A DNA stretch of 64,000 nt from Neobacillus niacini. GTDB lineage: Bacteria; Bacillota; Bacilli; Bacillales; Cytobacillaceae. The stretch lies in contig NZ_BAWM01000026.1 in NCBI RefSeq assembly GCF_000759675.1, positions 29,936-93,935 on the forward strand, read 5' to 3'. The notes below the pieces were generated by a model, which was given only the letters and a program-made list of their open reading frames with translations, did not search any database and was not told the DNA's origin. Below, in pieces: positions 47,401 through 55,710 of this stretch (position 1 is its first letter; the number at the start of each line of letters is the position of its first letter). The position numbers were made by a program, and so were the translations under genes.

Positions 47401-47712
47401 AGTATGCTCGTATACTTTTTACGAGCTGCAGAAAAAATAGCTCAAATTATGGTCCGTCAAGAAAATTATGATCGTGCCATTTATTGGTGTGAAAAAATAC
47501 TAAAGCGCGATCGAACCTGGGAGGAAGCCTATCGATTATTAATGTATTGTTATTATCGTAAAAACAATCGCCCACAGGCAATGAAGTGGTATCAAAAATG
47601 CAAGAATGTATTAGAAGAAGAGTTAGGAGTATCCCCTCTGGAACCAACGAAACAAATGCACGATATGATTCTCGAATCAGAAAAGTATATAGAGCAAATC
47701 GAGCAGCCTTAA
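44464..47712 (+). CDS. Large MalT/STAND-type transcriptional regulator with BTAD domain
   Basis: A 1082-residue regulator. N-terminal NTPase with Walker A SGAGFGKSSA (residues 42-51) and Walker B IILILDDYHQIE. A helical linker and TPR-like repeats span about 370-800 (repeated EA-x2-CYD, AEKLLYEAIEA, ERAMEAGKKAL units). The C-terminus is a winged-helix plus bacterial transcriptional activator domain: VQTLGQFKIWLGEKDV, LITKEEILQILWPN-like segment, and CEKILKRDRTWEEAYRLLMYCYY. It resembles activators that respond to a small ligand. AAGGAGG precedes the ATG. It lies upstream of the LIV-type importer and is the natural candidate to control it. Confidence 0.85.
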   Translation: MKLPIIQTKLRIPAVKDEYIRRAKLTRKMKKIPDYPLTIIHSGAGFGKSSALALFMRDEKIPGCWYSISSMDDDILPFISYIIHSIRGFVPEFGQEIAKYIETMDRYIREEDLSYLCTLFINEILEVNSDIILILDDYHQIEHSYTINSWIEKLLQHIPSNLHLVISSRSRPGWKHLTKMRVNGQLLEISRDDLVLTIEEIELLLTDLYGLEIEPAHLQSIYKLTEGWIIALCMIAQQIPLTGDISALFEHSSYSLQDLFDYLVMEVFSKQPPMIQQFLEQTSILDVIEEELCDEVIGIHGASSMLEQLKERNLFIQKIGVKHYRYHALFKEFLENAFLKNNPSNFSALHEKCARFYEKRWMWEESLYHYKKINHFKAMASILQDNGGEMLEGGKLKSLSDQLMLIPALELDTYYLLWFLKAEVHRYRSQYQEAEKCYDKSYIEAGKRNDFLGMSKALEGKAKIYLDTIQPHQAEKLLYEAIEAREKSISSEAEKAKLYYLLSENLLNSGKSTNAEKWLQKAKESSPSIVDGNIEARLYLRTGRFEEAKKVLHNQKEELSSKNGTALPKSHRETDLLLSLIDAFTGEGLKAKNLAQASIQQGISLKAPFVEACGWIRMGHAVQILNKYDSDLAEQCYNTALDIMSKLNVERGKAEPLMGLCILYGTRGEYERAMEAGKKALKETEKVQDIWLSALISLCMGVTCIYNERVNKGLDYLEKTKALFYQCEDTFGQMLSSFWLAYIYFIEKEDELFKQTIDKFLYLIQTYDFEFFFHKVSVFSPRDLQMVVPLLIECAKGNVQKSYAVKILQDMGITALNSHPGYSIRVQTLGQFKIWLGEKDVGEKDWQREKGKELFQLFITVNELVTKEEILQILWPNQVTKNADRDFKVALNSLHHVLEPMRKARSAPFFIIREGMFYGINPHAKIELDTTQFQTLIENGLSETSQEKVITLLEKGLRLYQGEYLPERRYDDWCISKRESMLVYFLRAAEKIAQIMVRQENYDRAIYWCEKILKRDRTWEEAYRLLMYCYYRKNNRPQAMKWYQKCKNVLEEELGVSPLEPTKQMHDMILESEKYIEQIEQP

Positions 47713-47730
47713 TTTGAGGCTGTTTTTTTT
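47704..47730 (+). terminator. Terminator of the MalT-like regulator gene
   Basis: CAGCCT pairs with AGGCTG around the stop codon, followed by TTTTTTTT. Confidence 0.85.
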
Positions 47731-47827
47731 GTCTTTCCTAATTTTGTAACTTAAATGTAACTCTACTTTTCTATTATTAACCTAAAGCTTTGCCTATTTT
47801 TATTTTAAATTATAAGGGGGAAAAGAA

Positions 47828-49060
47828 GTGAAGGCATTTGGTGGAAAAGGGATTTTACTAGGATTTCTTATTCTTATGATGATTTTTGCTACAGCATGCA
47901 GCTCAGACAAAACCGAGGGAGATACAAATGGTAATGGAGAAAAGGCAGAGAAAAAGGAGCCTATTAAAATTGGTGTTCTTGCCTCAACAACTGGTGCTTT
48001 AGAATCTTATGGTAAACAAACATTAAGAGGTTTTGAGCTAGGACTTGAATATGCAACTGAAGGAACAATGGAGGTTGCAGGCAGAAAAATTGAGTTTGTG
48101 GTCGAAGATACAGAAACGAAGCCAGAAGTTGCCGTTCAAAAAGCAACGAAGCTTCTTGAAGAAGATAAAGTTGACTTTTTAGTGGGATCTTCCAGCTCTG
48201 CAGATACATTAGCAGTCCTGCCGCTTGCAGAAGAATACCAAAAGATTATGATTGTTGAACCTGCTGCAGCTGATAGTATTACAGGCTCCGAGTTTAATAA
48301 GTACATTTTCCGTTCAGCGCGAAATTCTTCACAGGATGCTGTTGCTGGTGCAGCTGCAATTGCAGGTAAAGGTGTAAAAATTGCCACTCTTGCTCCAGAT
48401 TATTCTTTTGGACGTGATGGAGTTGCTGCCTTTAAAGAAGCAGCTGAAAAACTTGGTGCAGATATTGTATTAGAAGAGTATGCAGACCCAGCTGCAACTG
48501 ACTTTACTTCAAACATTCAAAAGATTATTGATGCAAAGCCTGATTATTTATTTGTTGTTTGGGCGGGTGCTAACTCACCTTGGAAGCAGATTTCTGATAT
48601 GAAGGTTCAAGATAAAGGAATCAAAATTTCTACGGGTGCCCCTGACATTGCAGCTTTAGCTACAATGGAGCCGCTTGTTGGTATGGAAGGCTTCACTGTT
48701 TATTATCATGACCTTCCTAAAAATGAAATTAATGATTGGTTAGTAACTGAACATAAGAAGCGATTTAACGGCAATGTCCCTGATTTATTTACACCAGGTG
48801 GTATGAGTGCTGCAATTTCAATTGTTGAAGCATTGAAGAAAACCGAAGGTGACGCCGATGCGGATAAACTGATTGAAACGATGGAGGGCATGAGCTTTGA
48901 ATCTCCAAAAGGAAAAATGACTTATCGCCCTGAAGATCACCAGGCGCTTCAAGCACTATATGCCATTAAACTAGAAAAGAAAGACGGGGTAGCTTATCCA
49001 GTGCCTGTGTTAATCAGAGAATTGACACCAGAAGAAACAGCACCTCCAGTACGTAATTAG
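47828..49060 (+). CDS. LIV-type ABC transporter substrate-binding lipoprotein
   Basis: A 410-residue extracellular receptor anchored by lipid: signal LLGFLILMMIFATACSSD with the lipobox cysteine at 24, then an acidic linker. The periplasmic-binding fold of the branched-chain amino acid type starts IKIGVLASTTGALESYGK, with RGFELGLEYA, ATKLLEEDKVDFLVGSSS and FRSARNSSQDAVAGA. Substrates of this family include amino acids, amides and aromatic acids; the ligand is not assigned. GTG start after AAGGGGGAAAAG. The next transporter genes follow after a 280-base gap holding a repeat. Confidence 0.88.
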   Translation: MKAFGGKGILLGFLILMMIFATACSSDKTEGDTNGNGEKAEKKEPIKIGVLASTTGALESYGKQTLRGFELGLEYATEGTMEVAGRKIEFVVEDTETKPEVAVQKATKLLEEDKVDFLVGSSSSADTLAVLPLAEEYQKIMIVEPAAADSITGSEFNKYIFRSARNSSQDAVAGAAAIAGKGVKIATLAPDYSFGRDGVAAFKEAAEKLGADIVLEEYADPAATDFTSNIQKIIDAKPDYLFVVWAGANSPWKQISDMKVQDKGIKISTGAPDIAALATMEPLVGMEGFTVYYHDLPKNEINDWLVTEHKKRFNGNVPDLFTPGGMSAAISIVEALKKTEGDADADKLIETMEGMSFESPKGKMTYRPEDHQALQALYAIKLEKKDGVAYPVPVLIRELTPEETAPPVRN

Positions 49061-49112
49061 GAAAGTGTTCGTAAAAAATCAATGTGTTCAAGCTAAATGC
49101 TAATTTTGGCAC

Positions 49113-49246
49113 TCTGTTGATTGGAGCGGAAGGCACGAAGACTCCTGCAGGAGTACGGAGCAGGTGAGACCCCACAGGCGCAAGCGCCGAGGAGGCTCAC
49201 CGCAACGCCTGCGGAAAGCGAAGTGCCTGGAGTGGAAATCAACAGA
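49113..49246. repeat. GC-rich dispersed intergenic repeat with terminal inverted repeats
   Basis: Ends TCTGTTGATT and AATCAACAGA are perfect inverted repeats. Internally it holds ACTCCTGCAGGAGT and GGCGCAAGCGCC palindromes and GGTGAG/CTCACC arms, so it can fold into a branched structure. I recall very similar elements throughout Bacillus/Geobacillus genomes. It lies between the substrate-binding protein and ATPase genes. A 71-codon open frame across it is spurious. Confidence 0.75.
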
Positions 49247-49340
49247 CAATCGTTAACACATCCAAATTATATGAGGGTTCGACCTGTTGTTTTTGGTCAC
49301 CCTCTTCCTTATTTCTATCTAAAAGATTGGTGGTGAAAGC

Positions 49341-50096
49341 GTGACAACCTTAATTGAAACAGATCAATTATCGATAACCTTTGGTGGGCACACGGCAGTT
49401 GATTCTGTCAGTATTAAAGTCTCTGAAAAACACTTTAAATCCATCATTGGTCCAAATGGTGCTGGAAAAACAACCTTCTTTAATCTTTTAAGTGGTCAAT
49501 TAGCGCCTACAAAAGGAAAAATTTATTTTCGCGGAAAGGATATCACGAAACTTTCTCCGACAAAGCGTACCAGGGAAGGAATAGGACGTTCTTTTCAAAT
49601 TACGAATGTTTTCCCTAATCTAACTGTCCTTGAAAATGTAAGGCTTGCCGTTCAGTCAAGAGCCGGAGTTCGCTACCAGATGTTATTTCATTATAAGAAA
49701 TATCGAGAATTTGAAGTAAAGGCCCTAGAATGGCTAAGGCTTGTGCTGTTAGATGATAAAGTGGATTCGTTGGCGAGCAATTTGGCACATGGGGAAAAGA
49801 GAAAGCTAGAAATGGCTATGCTGCTTGCACTTGAAACCGAGGTTCTTTTATTAGATGAACCGACCGCAGGTATGTCTTTAGAAGATGTTCCTGCCATATT
49901 GGAAGTCATCAAAAGAATTAAGGATCAAGGGAATAGGACGATTATTTTAATTGAGCACAAAATGGATATGATATTAGACTTATCAGATTCTGTAATGGTG
50001 CTATTTAATGGCAGACTACTGGCGGACGGAACACCTGAGGAAATTATGAAAAATGAAACGGTTCAATCTGCTTATTTAGGAGGTATCAGCTTGTGA
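49341..50096 (+). CDS. LIV-type ABC transporter ATPase (LivG-like)
   Basis: A 251-residue ATPase. Walker A IIGPNGAGKTTFFN, Q-loop and LivG-typical GRSFQITNVFPNLTVLENV, signature-like LAHGEKRKLEMAMLLA (the LSGGQ motif is LAHGE), Walker B VLLLDEPTAGMS and switch histidine ILIEHKMD. GTG start. Stop overlaps the next ATPase by four bases. Confidence 0.92.
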   Translation: MTTLIETDQLSITFGGHTAVDSVSIKVSEKHFKSIIGPNGAGKTTFFNLLSGQLAPTKGKIYFRGKDITKLSPTKRTREGIGRSFQITNVFPNLTVLENVRLAVQSRAGVRYQMLFHYKKYREFEVKALEWLRLVLLDDKVDSLASNLAHGEKRKLEMAMLLALETEVLLLDEPTAGMSLEDVPAILEVIKRIKDQGNRTIILIEHKMDMILDLSDSVMVLFNGRLLADGTPEEIMKNETVQSAYLGGISL

Positions 50097-50800
50097 GCGA
50101 GCTGCTGAAGCTTAATAATATCGAAACGTATATTGGACAATATCATATTTTACAGGGTGTTTCAGTTGAAGTGAAAAAGGGTGAGGTAACGGTGCTGCTC
50201 GGAAGAAATGGTGCCGGAAAAACTACAACATTACGGACCATTATGGGTCTAAATCCAGCCTCAAAAGGTAGTGTTGTCTATAAAGGAGAAGAGATCCAAG
50301 CGCTGCCGACCTATACCATTGCCCAAAAGGGGATCGGGTATGTTCCGGAAGACCAAGGTATATTTGCTGGGCTGACAGTCGAAGAGAATATGAAAGTAGC
50401 CATTCAAAAAGAAAATGAAGAAACAAATAAGCGGCTTGATTATATATTAAATTTATTTCCTGACTTACAGAAGTTCTGGAAAAAACCTGGTGGATTACTG
50501 AGCGGCGGTCAAAAGCAAATGCTTTCCATTGCCCGAGCCTATGTTAATGATAACGAACTGTTATTAATTGATGAACCAAGTAAAGGTTTAGCCCCTATCG
50601 TTGTGGAGAAGGTGATGGAATCCATCCTTCAAATGAAGGATCAAACTACCATCGTCTTGGTAGAACAAAATTTCATGATGGCTAGTACCATCGGTGATTG
50701 CTTTTACATTATCGATGATGGCAGAACGGTAAGCAATGGAACTATGAAACAGTTAAAAGAGGATGAGGAAATGAAACGAAAGTACTTGGGGATTGCGTAG
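50093..50800 (+). CDS. LIV-type ABC transporter ATPase (LivF-like)
   Basis: A 235-residue ATPase with Walker A LLGRNGAGKTTTLRTIMGL, GIGYVPEDQGIFAGLTVEENM, the LLSGGQKQMLSIARAYV signature, Walker B LLLIDEPSKGLAP and VEQNF. It pairs with the LivG-like subunit. GTG start in the overlap with the upstream gene. Confidence 0.92.
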   Translation: MSELLKLNNIETYIGQYHILQGVSVEVKKGEVTVLLGRNGAGKTTTLRTIMGLNPASKGSVVYKGEEIQALPTYTIAQKGIGYVPEDQGIFAGLTVEENMKVAIQKENEETNKRLDYILNLFPDLQKFWKKPGGLLSGGQKQMLSIARAYVNDNELLLIDEPSKGLAPIVVEKVMESILQMKDQTTIVLVEQNFMMASTIGDCFYIIDDGRTVSNGTMKQLKEDEEMKRKYLGIA

Positions 50801-50818
50801 GAAAGGAGGAAAGGTTGA

Positions 50819-51679
50819 ATGGAGCTATTGTTCAATTTAACATTAAATGGATTGGCAACAGGCATGCTGATCTTCCTATTAGCAGCAGGGTTGACGCTTA
50901 TTTTCGGTCTGATGGATGTGCTTAACTTTGCCCATGGCGGTTTGTTTGCCTGGGGTGCCTATAGCGGCATTTGGATTTATACCACTACTGGAAGCTTTCT
51001 GATCGGTATTTTTGGGGCCATTCTTACAGGTTTTTTACTGGGGATTATCACTGAAAAGTGGATTATCAAACCAGTTTATGGAAACCATGTTCAACAAATT
51101 TTAATTACACTGGGATTAATGTTGGTTTTATCAGAGATGTTAAAAGTGATATGGGGACCTAATCAATTAACAGCCAACCCGCCCGAATATTTAAAGGGCA
51201 GCTGGGAAATCGGCGATATCATTATCATTAAATATCGAGTATTTATCATATTTGTTGGATTACTTGTATTTGCAGGAGTACAATTTTTGCTTAAAAATAC
51301 AAAAATAGGCCTGGTTGTCCGGGCAGGAGTTATGAATAAGGAAATGGTCCAGGCATTGGGGATTAATATTAAGAAGGTATTTATGTTTGTCTTTATGATT
51401 GGTTCTGGTATGGCTGCACTTGGAGGAGTACTATTCGGACCATACTCTGGAGTCATTCATGCGGGAATGGGAATGGAATTTGCCATATTAGCGTTCATTG
51501 TTGTTGTCATTGGCGGTATGGGGAATTTCACGGGATCTGTCATGGCCGCGATTTTAGTTGGGCTGTCTGGTTCGTTCATGGCCTATTATGTACCGGAATT
51601 ATCATTAGCTGTAAATATGCTTTTAATGGCAATTGTGTTAATTGTAAAGCCACAAGGGCTATTTGGCGGGAAGGGGTGA
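50819..51679 (+). CDS. LIV-type ABC transporter permease (LivH-like)
   Basis: A 286-residue membrane protein with about eight spans; family marks LTLIFGLMDVLNFAHGGLFAWGAY near the start, and IVVVIGGMGNFTGSVMAA in the EAA-like loop. AAAGGAGGAAAGG precedes the ATG. Overlaps the second permease gene by 17 bases. Confidence 0.92.
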   Translation: MELLFNLTLNGLATGMLIFLLAAGLTLIFGLMDVLNFAHGGLFAWGAYSGIWIYTTTGSFLIGIFGAILTGFLLGIITEKWIIKPVYGNHVQQILITLGLMLVLSEMLKVIWGPNQLTANPPEYLKGSWEIGDIIIIKYRVFIIFVGLLVFAGVQFLLKNTKIGLVVRAGVMNKEMVQALGINIKKVFMFVFMIGSGMAALGGVLFGPYSGVIHAGMGMEFAILAFIVVVIGGMGNFTGSVMAAILVGLSGSFMAYYVPELSLAVNMLLMAIVLIVKPQGLFGGKG

Positions 51680-52682
51680 GAGGATGAAGTGGATTGTAAA
51701 TAATAGAATGAATGCTATTTATATCATAATTGCTGCTTTTCTGTTTCTCTTACCTTTCGTCTATGAATCTAGAAATATGTTAATCCTGTTAACTCAAATT
51801 TTCGTGTTTGCCATCCTAGCGATGAGCTACGATTTATTACTAGGCTTTACCGGAATTGTCTCCTTTGGTCATGCGATGTTTTTTGGTATAGGGGCCTACT
51901 CGATTGGGATATTCATGAAGCGTTTGGAGCCAACTATGCTTCATTTCATTTATGCAGTACTTGCAACCATTCTGATTACTGCGATTGTAAGTTTTATTGT
52001 TGGTTTACTTACCCTTCGCTTGAAAAGCCATTTTTACGCGATGTTAACCATGGCTTTGGCGGGATTATTCTTAGTATTAGCAGAGAAATGGCGGACTTTA
52101 ACGTTCGGAAATGATGGATTTACCTTTCGAGTACCAGAGTTATTTATTGATCGGACTAATTTTTACATCATTTGTTTAGTCTCGATGATAGCTGTTTTTA
52201 TGATACTAAAACGCTTTACGAATTCCCCGCTTGGGAGAGTTTTGCAGGCAATTCGAGAAAATGAACAACGAACAGAGTCTTTAGGTTATCAAGTATTACA
52301 TTATAAGATTGCAGCTAGTGTCGTTTCGGGTGTTTTAGCTGGGATTGCCGGAATCTTTTATGCAATGTCGCTTCGATATGTGAATACAAGTGTATTTGCG
52401 ATGGATATTACCTTAGACGCTTTGTTAATGACGATCATCGGCGGAGTAGGTACCTTAGTTGGAGCCATTATTGGTGCAGGATTAATTGAATTTGCCCACG
52501 ACGGGTTAACGGAGCTGGCAAAGGAACACTGGATATTTGAACGTTGGATTATTTTCTTTGGCATTATTTATATTTTGGTTGTGATTTTCTTCCCGTTAGG
52601 TATTGTGGGGACACTGAGGAAGTTCACATGGATACGAAAAAAACAGCATCCTGCTAAGAAAAAAGAAAATTTAGCAGGTTAG
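51663..52682 (+). CDS. LIV-type ABC transporter permease (LivM-like)
   Basis: A 339-residue permease with about nine spans. YDLLLGFTGIVSFGHAMFFGIGAY and the cytoplasmic coupling region LGRVLQAIRENEQRTESLGYQV, plus TIIGGVGTLVGAIIGA, identify LivM. The most likely start is an ATG or GTG near 51663-51684 just after GGGGTGAGAGG (ATG 51684 gives MKWIVNNRMNAIY). It completes the importer with two ATPases and the other permease. Confidence 0.9.
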   Translation: MAGRGERMKWIVNNRMNAIYIIIAAFLFLLPFVYESRNMLILLTQIFVFAILAMSYDLLLGFTGIVSFGHAMFFGIGAYSIGIFMKRLEPTMLHFIYAVLATILITAIVSFIVGLLTLRLKSHFYAMLTMALAGLFLVLAEKWRTLTFGNDGFTFRVPELFIDRTNFYIICLVSMIAVFMILKRFTNSPLGRVLQAIRENEQRTESLGYQVLHYKIAASVVSGVLAGIAGIFYAMSLRYVNTSVFAMDITLDALLMTIIGGVGTLVGAIIGAGLIEFAHDGLTELAKEHWIFERWIIFFGIIYILVVIFFPLGIVGTLRKFTWIRKKQHPAKKKENLAG

Positions 52683-52693
52683 GGGGGTCATTA

Positions 52694-52873
52694 ATGGATC
52701 CGTTTCAAATAGCTTCCTTCGTCGTTCGTTTTCAACTAACCGCAGTGGAAAAAGAAACAGGCAAAAAACAATGGAGAATAAAAGTTACCCATGTACAAGA
52801 GGGGCATGAAACTTTATTTGAATCAATTGAAGAAGCGACTGCATTTATGATGTCAATGGTGGAAGACTCTTAG
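52694..52873 (+). CDS. Small conserved-looking protein of the importer operon
   Basis: A 59-residue protein, MDPFQIASFVVRFQLTAVEK at its start and ESIEEATAFMMSMVEDS at its end, with no membrane segment or cysteines. AGGGGGG precedes its ATG and it fits exactly between the permease and the KAS III-like gene, 11 and about 17 bases away. I do not recognise a family. Codon use matches the neighbours, so it is probably real. Confidence 0.62.
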   Translation: MDPFQIASFVVRFQLTAVEKETGKKQWRIKVTHVQEGHETLFESIEEATAFMMSMVEDS

Positions 52874-52890
52874 TCTAGGTGGTGAAAGTT

Positions 52891-53904
52891 TTGCAAATAG
52901 GCATTGTTAGTACGGGTATTTACCTCCCTGAGGAATTTTTGACTGGTAAAGAGATAGCAGAAATGGCAGGTATACCAACGGCGGTTGTCGAAGAGAAAAT
53001 GGGAATAAAGAAAAAATACGTCCCTGGCACGAATGACCATACGTGTGAAATGGGGATCATTGCTGCAAAACAAGCGATTGAAAAAGCAGGTATCAACCCG
53101 TTTGAGATTGATGTTGTTATTTATATTGGTGAAGAGCATAAAGAATATCCACTTTGGACGGCTGGAATCAAACTCCAGGAAGCAGTTGGAGCCTTAAATG
53201 CATGGGCATTTGATGTTGCCTTACGTTGTGGAACTACCGTTATGGCGCTTAAGGTAGCAAAAAGCCTGATGATGGCAGATTCAACCATCCAAACTGTACT
53301 GCTGGCGGGAGGTTATCGAAATGTGGATTTCATCGACTACCAGAACCCGCGGACTCGCTTTATGTTTAACCTAGGTGCAGGCGGCGGAGCGATTCTGTTG
53401 AAAAAAGACCACAATGAGAACGTCTTGTTAGAAACGAAGTTACTGACAGATGGTTCCTTTTCAGAGGATGTTGTGGTTGTTTCTGGCGGTACAAAAATTC
53501 CAATTACAAAAGAAGCTATTGATAAACGCTTAAATATGCTGGACGTCCTTAACCCAGAGGGAATGAAACAGCGATTGGAACAAAAATCAATGGTTAATTT
53601 TATAAAGGTGATCAGAGAATCAGTAAAAAAAAGTGGTTATAAAGAAGAAGATATTTCTTATATAGCGATGCTTCACATGAAAAAGTCTGCACATGATTAT
53701 GTATTAAAGGAATTAGGCTTATCCCAAAAACAATCAATCTATCTAGAGGACTACGGTCATATCGGTCAAATAGACCAAATTTTATCTTTAGAGCTTGCAC
53801 TAAAGGAAGGGAAGGTAAAAGATGGTGACCTTGTCGTTTTCGTTAGTGCGGGGATTGGGTATGCTTGGGGGGCAGCTGCAATAAAATGGGGGAAGGTGAT
53901 TTAA
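52891..53904 (+). CDS. KAS III/thiolase-fold protein (FabH-like, altered triad)
   Basis: A 337-residue protein with the FabH layout: IGIVSTGIYLPEEFLTGKEI, EKMGIKKKYV, and the nucleophilic cysteine at 113 in AFDVALRCGTTVMALKVAK. The canonical HQAN histidine aligns with His262 in AMLHMKKSAHDYV, but the asparagine of the GNTSAAS loop aligns with His290 in DYGHIGQIDQ. Condensing chemistry is therefore uncertain; a CoA-thioester lyase, transferase or synthase are alternatives. TTG 52891 follows AGGTGGTGAAAG; two GTGs lie four and three codons earlier. It overlaps by context with the hydrolase (directly adjacent) and SDR downstream. Confidence 0.78.
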   Translation: MQIGIVSTGIYLPEEFLTGKEIAEMAGIPTAVVEEKMGIKKKYVPGTNDHTCEMGIIAAKQAIEKAGINPFEIDVVIYIGEEHKEYPLWTAGIKLQEAVGALNAWAFDVALRCGTTVMALKVAKSLMMADSTIQTVLLAGGYRNVDFIDYQNPRTRFMFNLGAGGGAILLKKDHNENVLLETKLLTDGSFSEDVVVVSGGTKIPITKEAIDKRLNMLDVLNPEGMKQRLEQKSMVNFIKVIRESVKKSGYKEEDISYIAMLHMKKSAHDYVLKELGLSQKQSIYLEDYGHIGQIDQILSLELALKEGKVKDGDLVVFVSAGIGYAWGAAAIKWGKVI

Positions 53905-54807
53905 ATGGCTAATGTAACAATGAAAGAAGTACAGTTAACAAATGGAGAAACCATTGCCTATCGTGAGCGAGAAGGCGGAGAAAAAAAGGTACTGTTAATT
54001 CATGGAAACATGACTTCTTCCAAGCATTGGGACCTTGTTCTAGATAATATGTCTGAAGAATATAAGGTATTTGCATTGGATTTACGAGGGTTTGGAAAAT
54101 CCAGCTACAATAAACTTATTACATCCATAAAGGATTTTTCGGATGATGTAAAGCTCTTTGTCGATGAAATTGGCTTAAAGGATTTCGCACTTGTGGGCTG
54201 GTCAACAGGTGGTGCTGTCGCCATGCAATTTGCTGCCGATTATCTCGGTTATTGCAATAAGCTGGTATTATTAGCTTCAGAATCTACTAGAGGCTATCCG
54301 TTCGATGGAAAAACCAGCGAGAACGAGACACCTCGAAGATTCTCATCCTATGAAGATATTAAACGGGATCTCATTCGAACCATACCTGTCCAAGCAGCCT
54401 ACGATACCAATAATGTGGAATTATTGAAATTAATTTGGAATGCTGTTATCTATACAAAAAATCAGCCTGTACCAGAGCTATATGATGAATATGTACAGGA
54501 TATGAGAACACAGCGAAACTTAGCTGAGGTACATCATTCTAACAATACTTTTAATATTAGTCATCACCATAATGGACTGGTAGAAGGAAACAGATTAGTG
54601 GATCAAATTAATGTGCCTGTTCTAGTATTAAGAGGTGACCGTGATTTCGTTGTTACGGCTGAAATGACAAGTGAATTAGTAGAGGATTTAGGAGCAAAAG
54701 CTAAATTTGTGGAGTTAAAGGATTGTGGACATTCACCGCTAGTAGATGACTTACCACAATTGTTAAAAGAGGTTACTGATTTCCTAAATACTGAGGTGTA
54801 CAAATGA
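53905..54807 (+). CDS. Alpha/beta-fold hydrolase
   Basis: A 300-residue hydrolase with the oxyanion region LLIHGNMTSSKHWD, the nucleophile elbow GWSTGG (Ser100), the acid in VLRGDRDFVV and the catalytic histidine in LKDCGHSPLVDDLP. It could cleave an ester, thioester or C-C bond in the substrate handled by this cluster. It starts one base after the KAS III-like stop and overlaps the SDR gene by four bases. Substrate unknown. Confidence 0.87.
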   Translation: MANVTMKEVQLTNGETIAYREREGGEKKVLLIHGNMTSSKHWDLVLDNMSEEYKVFALDLRGFGKSSYNKLITSIKDFSDDVKLFVDEIGLKDFALVGWSTGGAVAMQFAADYLGYCNKLVLLASESTRGYPFDGKTSENETPRRFSSYEDIKRDLIRTIPVQAAYDTNNVELLKLIWNAVIYTKNQPVPELYDEYVQDMRTQRNLAEVHHSNNTFNISHHHNGLVEGNRLVDQINVPVLVLRGDRDFVVTAEMTSELVEDLGAKAKFVELKDCGHSPLVDDLPQLLKEVTDFLNTEVYK

Positions 54808-55544
54808 GATTAAAGGATAAAGTGGCTCTGATAACAGGTGCGGCAAATGGAATTGGTTTAACTGCCTCAGAAGTCTTTGCCAAAGAAGGTGCAAAGGTAG
54901 CCATGGCTGATTTTAATGCAGAACAAGGTGAAAAAAGGGCACAAGAGTTACGGGGAAAGGGCTATGATGTGACCTTTTTTCAAGTGAATGTTGCACAGCG
55001 ATCCAGTGTGGATGAAATGGTGGAGAAGGTCCGCGATACCTATGGAAATATTGGTGTTCTAATAAATAATGCTGGAATTACAAAAGATGCGATGCTTTCA
55101 AAATTAACCGTCGAGGATTTCCAAGCTGTTTTGGATGTTAATCTTACAGGGGTATTTCATTGTACGCAGGCTGTTTTGCCGTCCATGATTGAAAATGGAA
55201 AAGGAAAAATTATTAATACTTCTTCTGTTTCTGGTGTGTATGGAAATATCGGACAAACGAATTATGCAGCAACAAAAGCTGGTGTGGTTGGCATGACGAA
55301 ATCATGGGCAAAGGAGCTGGGGCGAAAAGGAATTAATGTTAATGCCGTTGCCCCTGGTTTTATCGATACCGGAATGACAGCTAAGGTTCCTGAAAAAATA
55401 TTAGACCAAATGAAACAAATGATTCCGCTAGCAAGGCTAGGAAAGCCAGAAGATATCGCCAATGCCTACTTGTTTTTAGCATCCGATGAATCGAATTATA
55501 TAAATGGAACCGTTCTTCATGTAGATGGGGGAATAATGATGTGA
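54804..55544 (+). CDS. SDR-family 3-oxoacyl reductase (FabG-like)
   Basis: A 246-residue SDR with VALITGAANGIGLTASEVF, NNAGITKDAMLSKLTVEDF, catalytic Ser in IINTSSVSGVYGN and Y-x3-K in NYAATKAGVVGMTKSWAKE, closing with NGTVLHVDGG. Very close to FabG/PhaB-type reductases acting on 3-oxoacyl-ACP or -CoA. Coupled by overlap to the hydrolase. With an acyl-CoA synthetase downstream, an acyl-CoA substrate is likelier than ACP. Confidence 0.88.
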   Translation: MRLKDKVALITGAANGIGLTASEVFAKEGAKVAMADFNAEQGEKRAQELRGKGYDVTFFQVNVAQRSSVDEMVEKVRDTYGNIGVLINNAGITKDAMLSKLTVEDFQAVLDVNLTGVFHCTQAVLPSMIENGKGKIINTSSVSGVYGNIGQTNYAATKAGVVGMTKSWAKELGRKGINVNAVAPGFIDTGMTAKVPEKILDQMKQMIPLARLGKPEDIANAYLFLASDESNYINGTVLHVDGGIMM

Positions 55545-55560
55545 ATAGGAAAAGCAGAAG

Positions 55561-55582
55561 CGACCTAGATAGGTCGTTTTTT
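55561..55582 (+). terminator. Terminator after the FabG-like gene
   Basis: CGACCT pairs with AGGTCG and is followed by TTTTTT. Confidence 0.8.
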
Positions 55583-55605
55583 GGGTTTCTGGATGTATAT
55601 AAGAG

Positions 55606-55710
55606 TTTACTCGCTGAATATCGAATTTTACTCGCGGAATTTTTAGATTTACTCGCGACTTTATGTAGTTTACTCGCCGGTTTTGCCTTTTTACTCGCTA
55701 ACGTCAAAAA
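55606..55710 (+). repeat. Five-unit TTTACTCGC array, 21-base period (copy 2)
   Basis: TTTACTCGC starts at 55606, 55627, 55648, 55669 and 55690, each exactly 21 bases on. Bases after each copy match copy 1 by position (unit 2 GGAA, unit 3 GACTTT, unit 4 CG-TTTTG, unit 5 AAC), so whole arrays, not single units, were copied. It lies 24 bases after a terminator. An open frame across it is a by-product of the 7-codon period. Confidence 0.85.

Noticed and set aside
49121..49336. Open frame of 71 codons across the GC-rich repeat
   Set aside because: It is made by the dispersed repeat; no ribosome site and low-complexity Arg/Ala/Pro-rich product.
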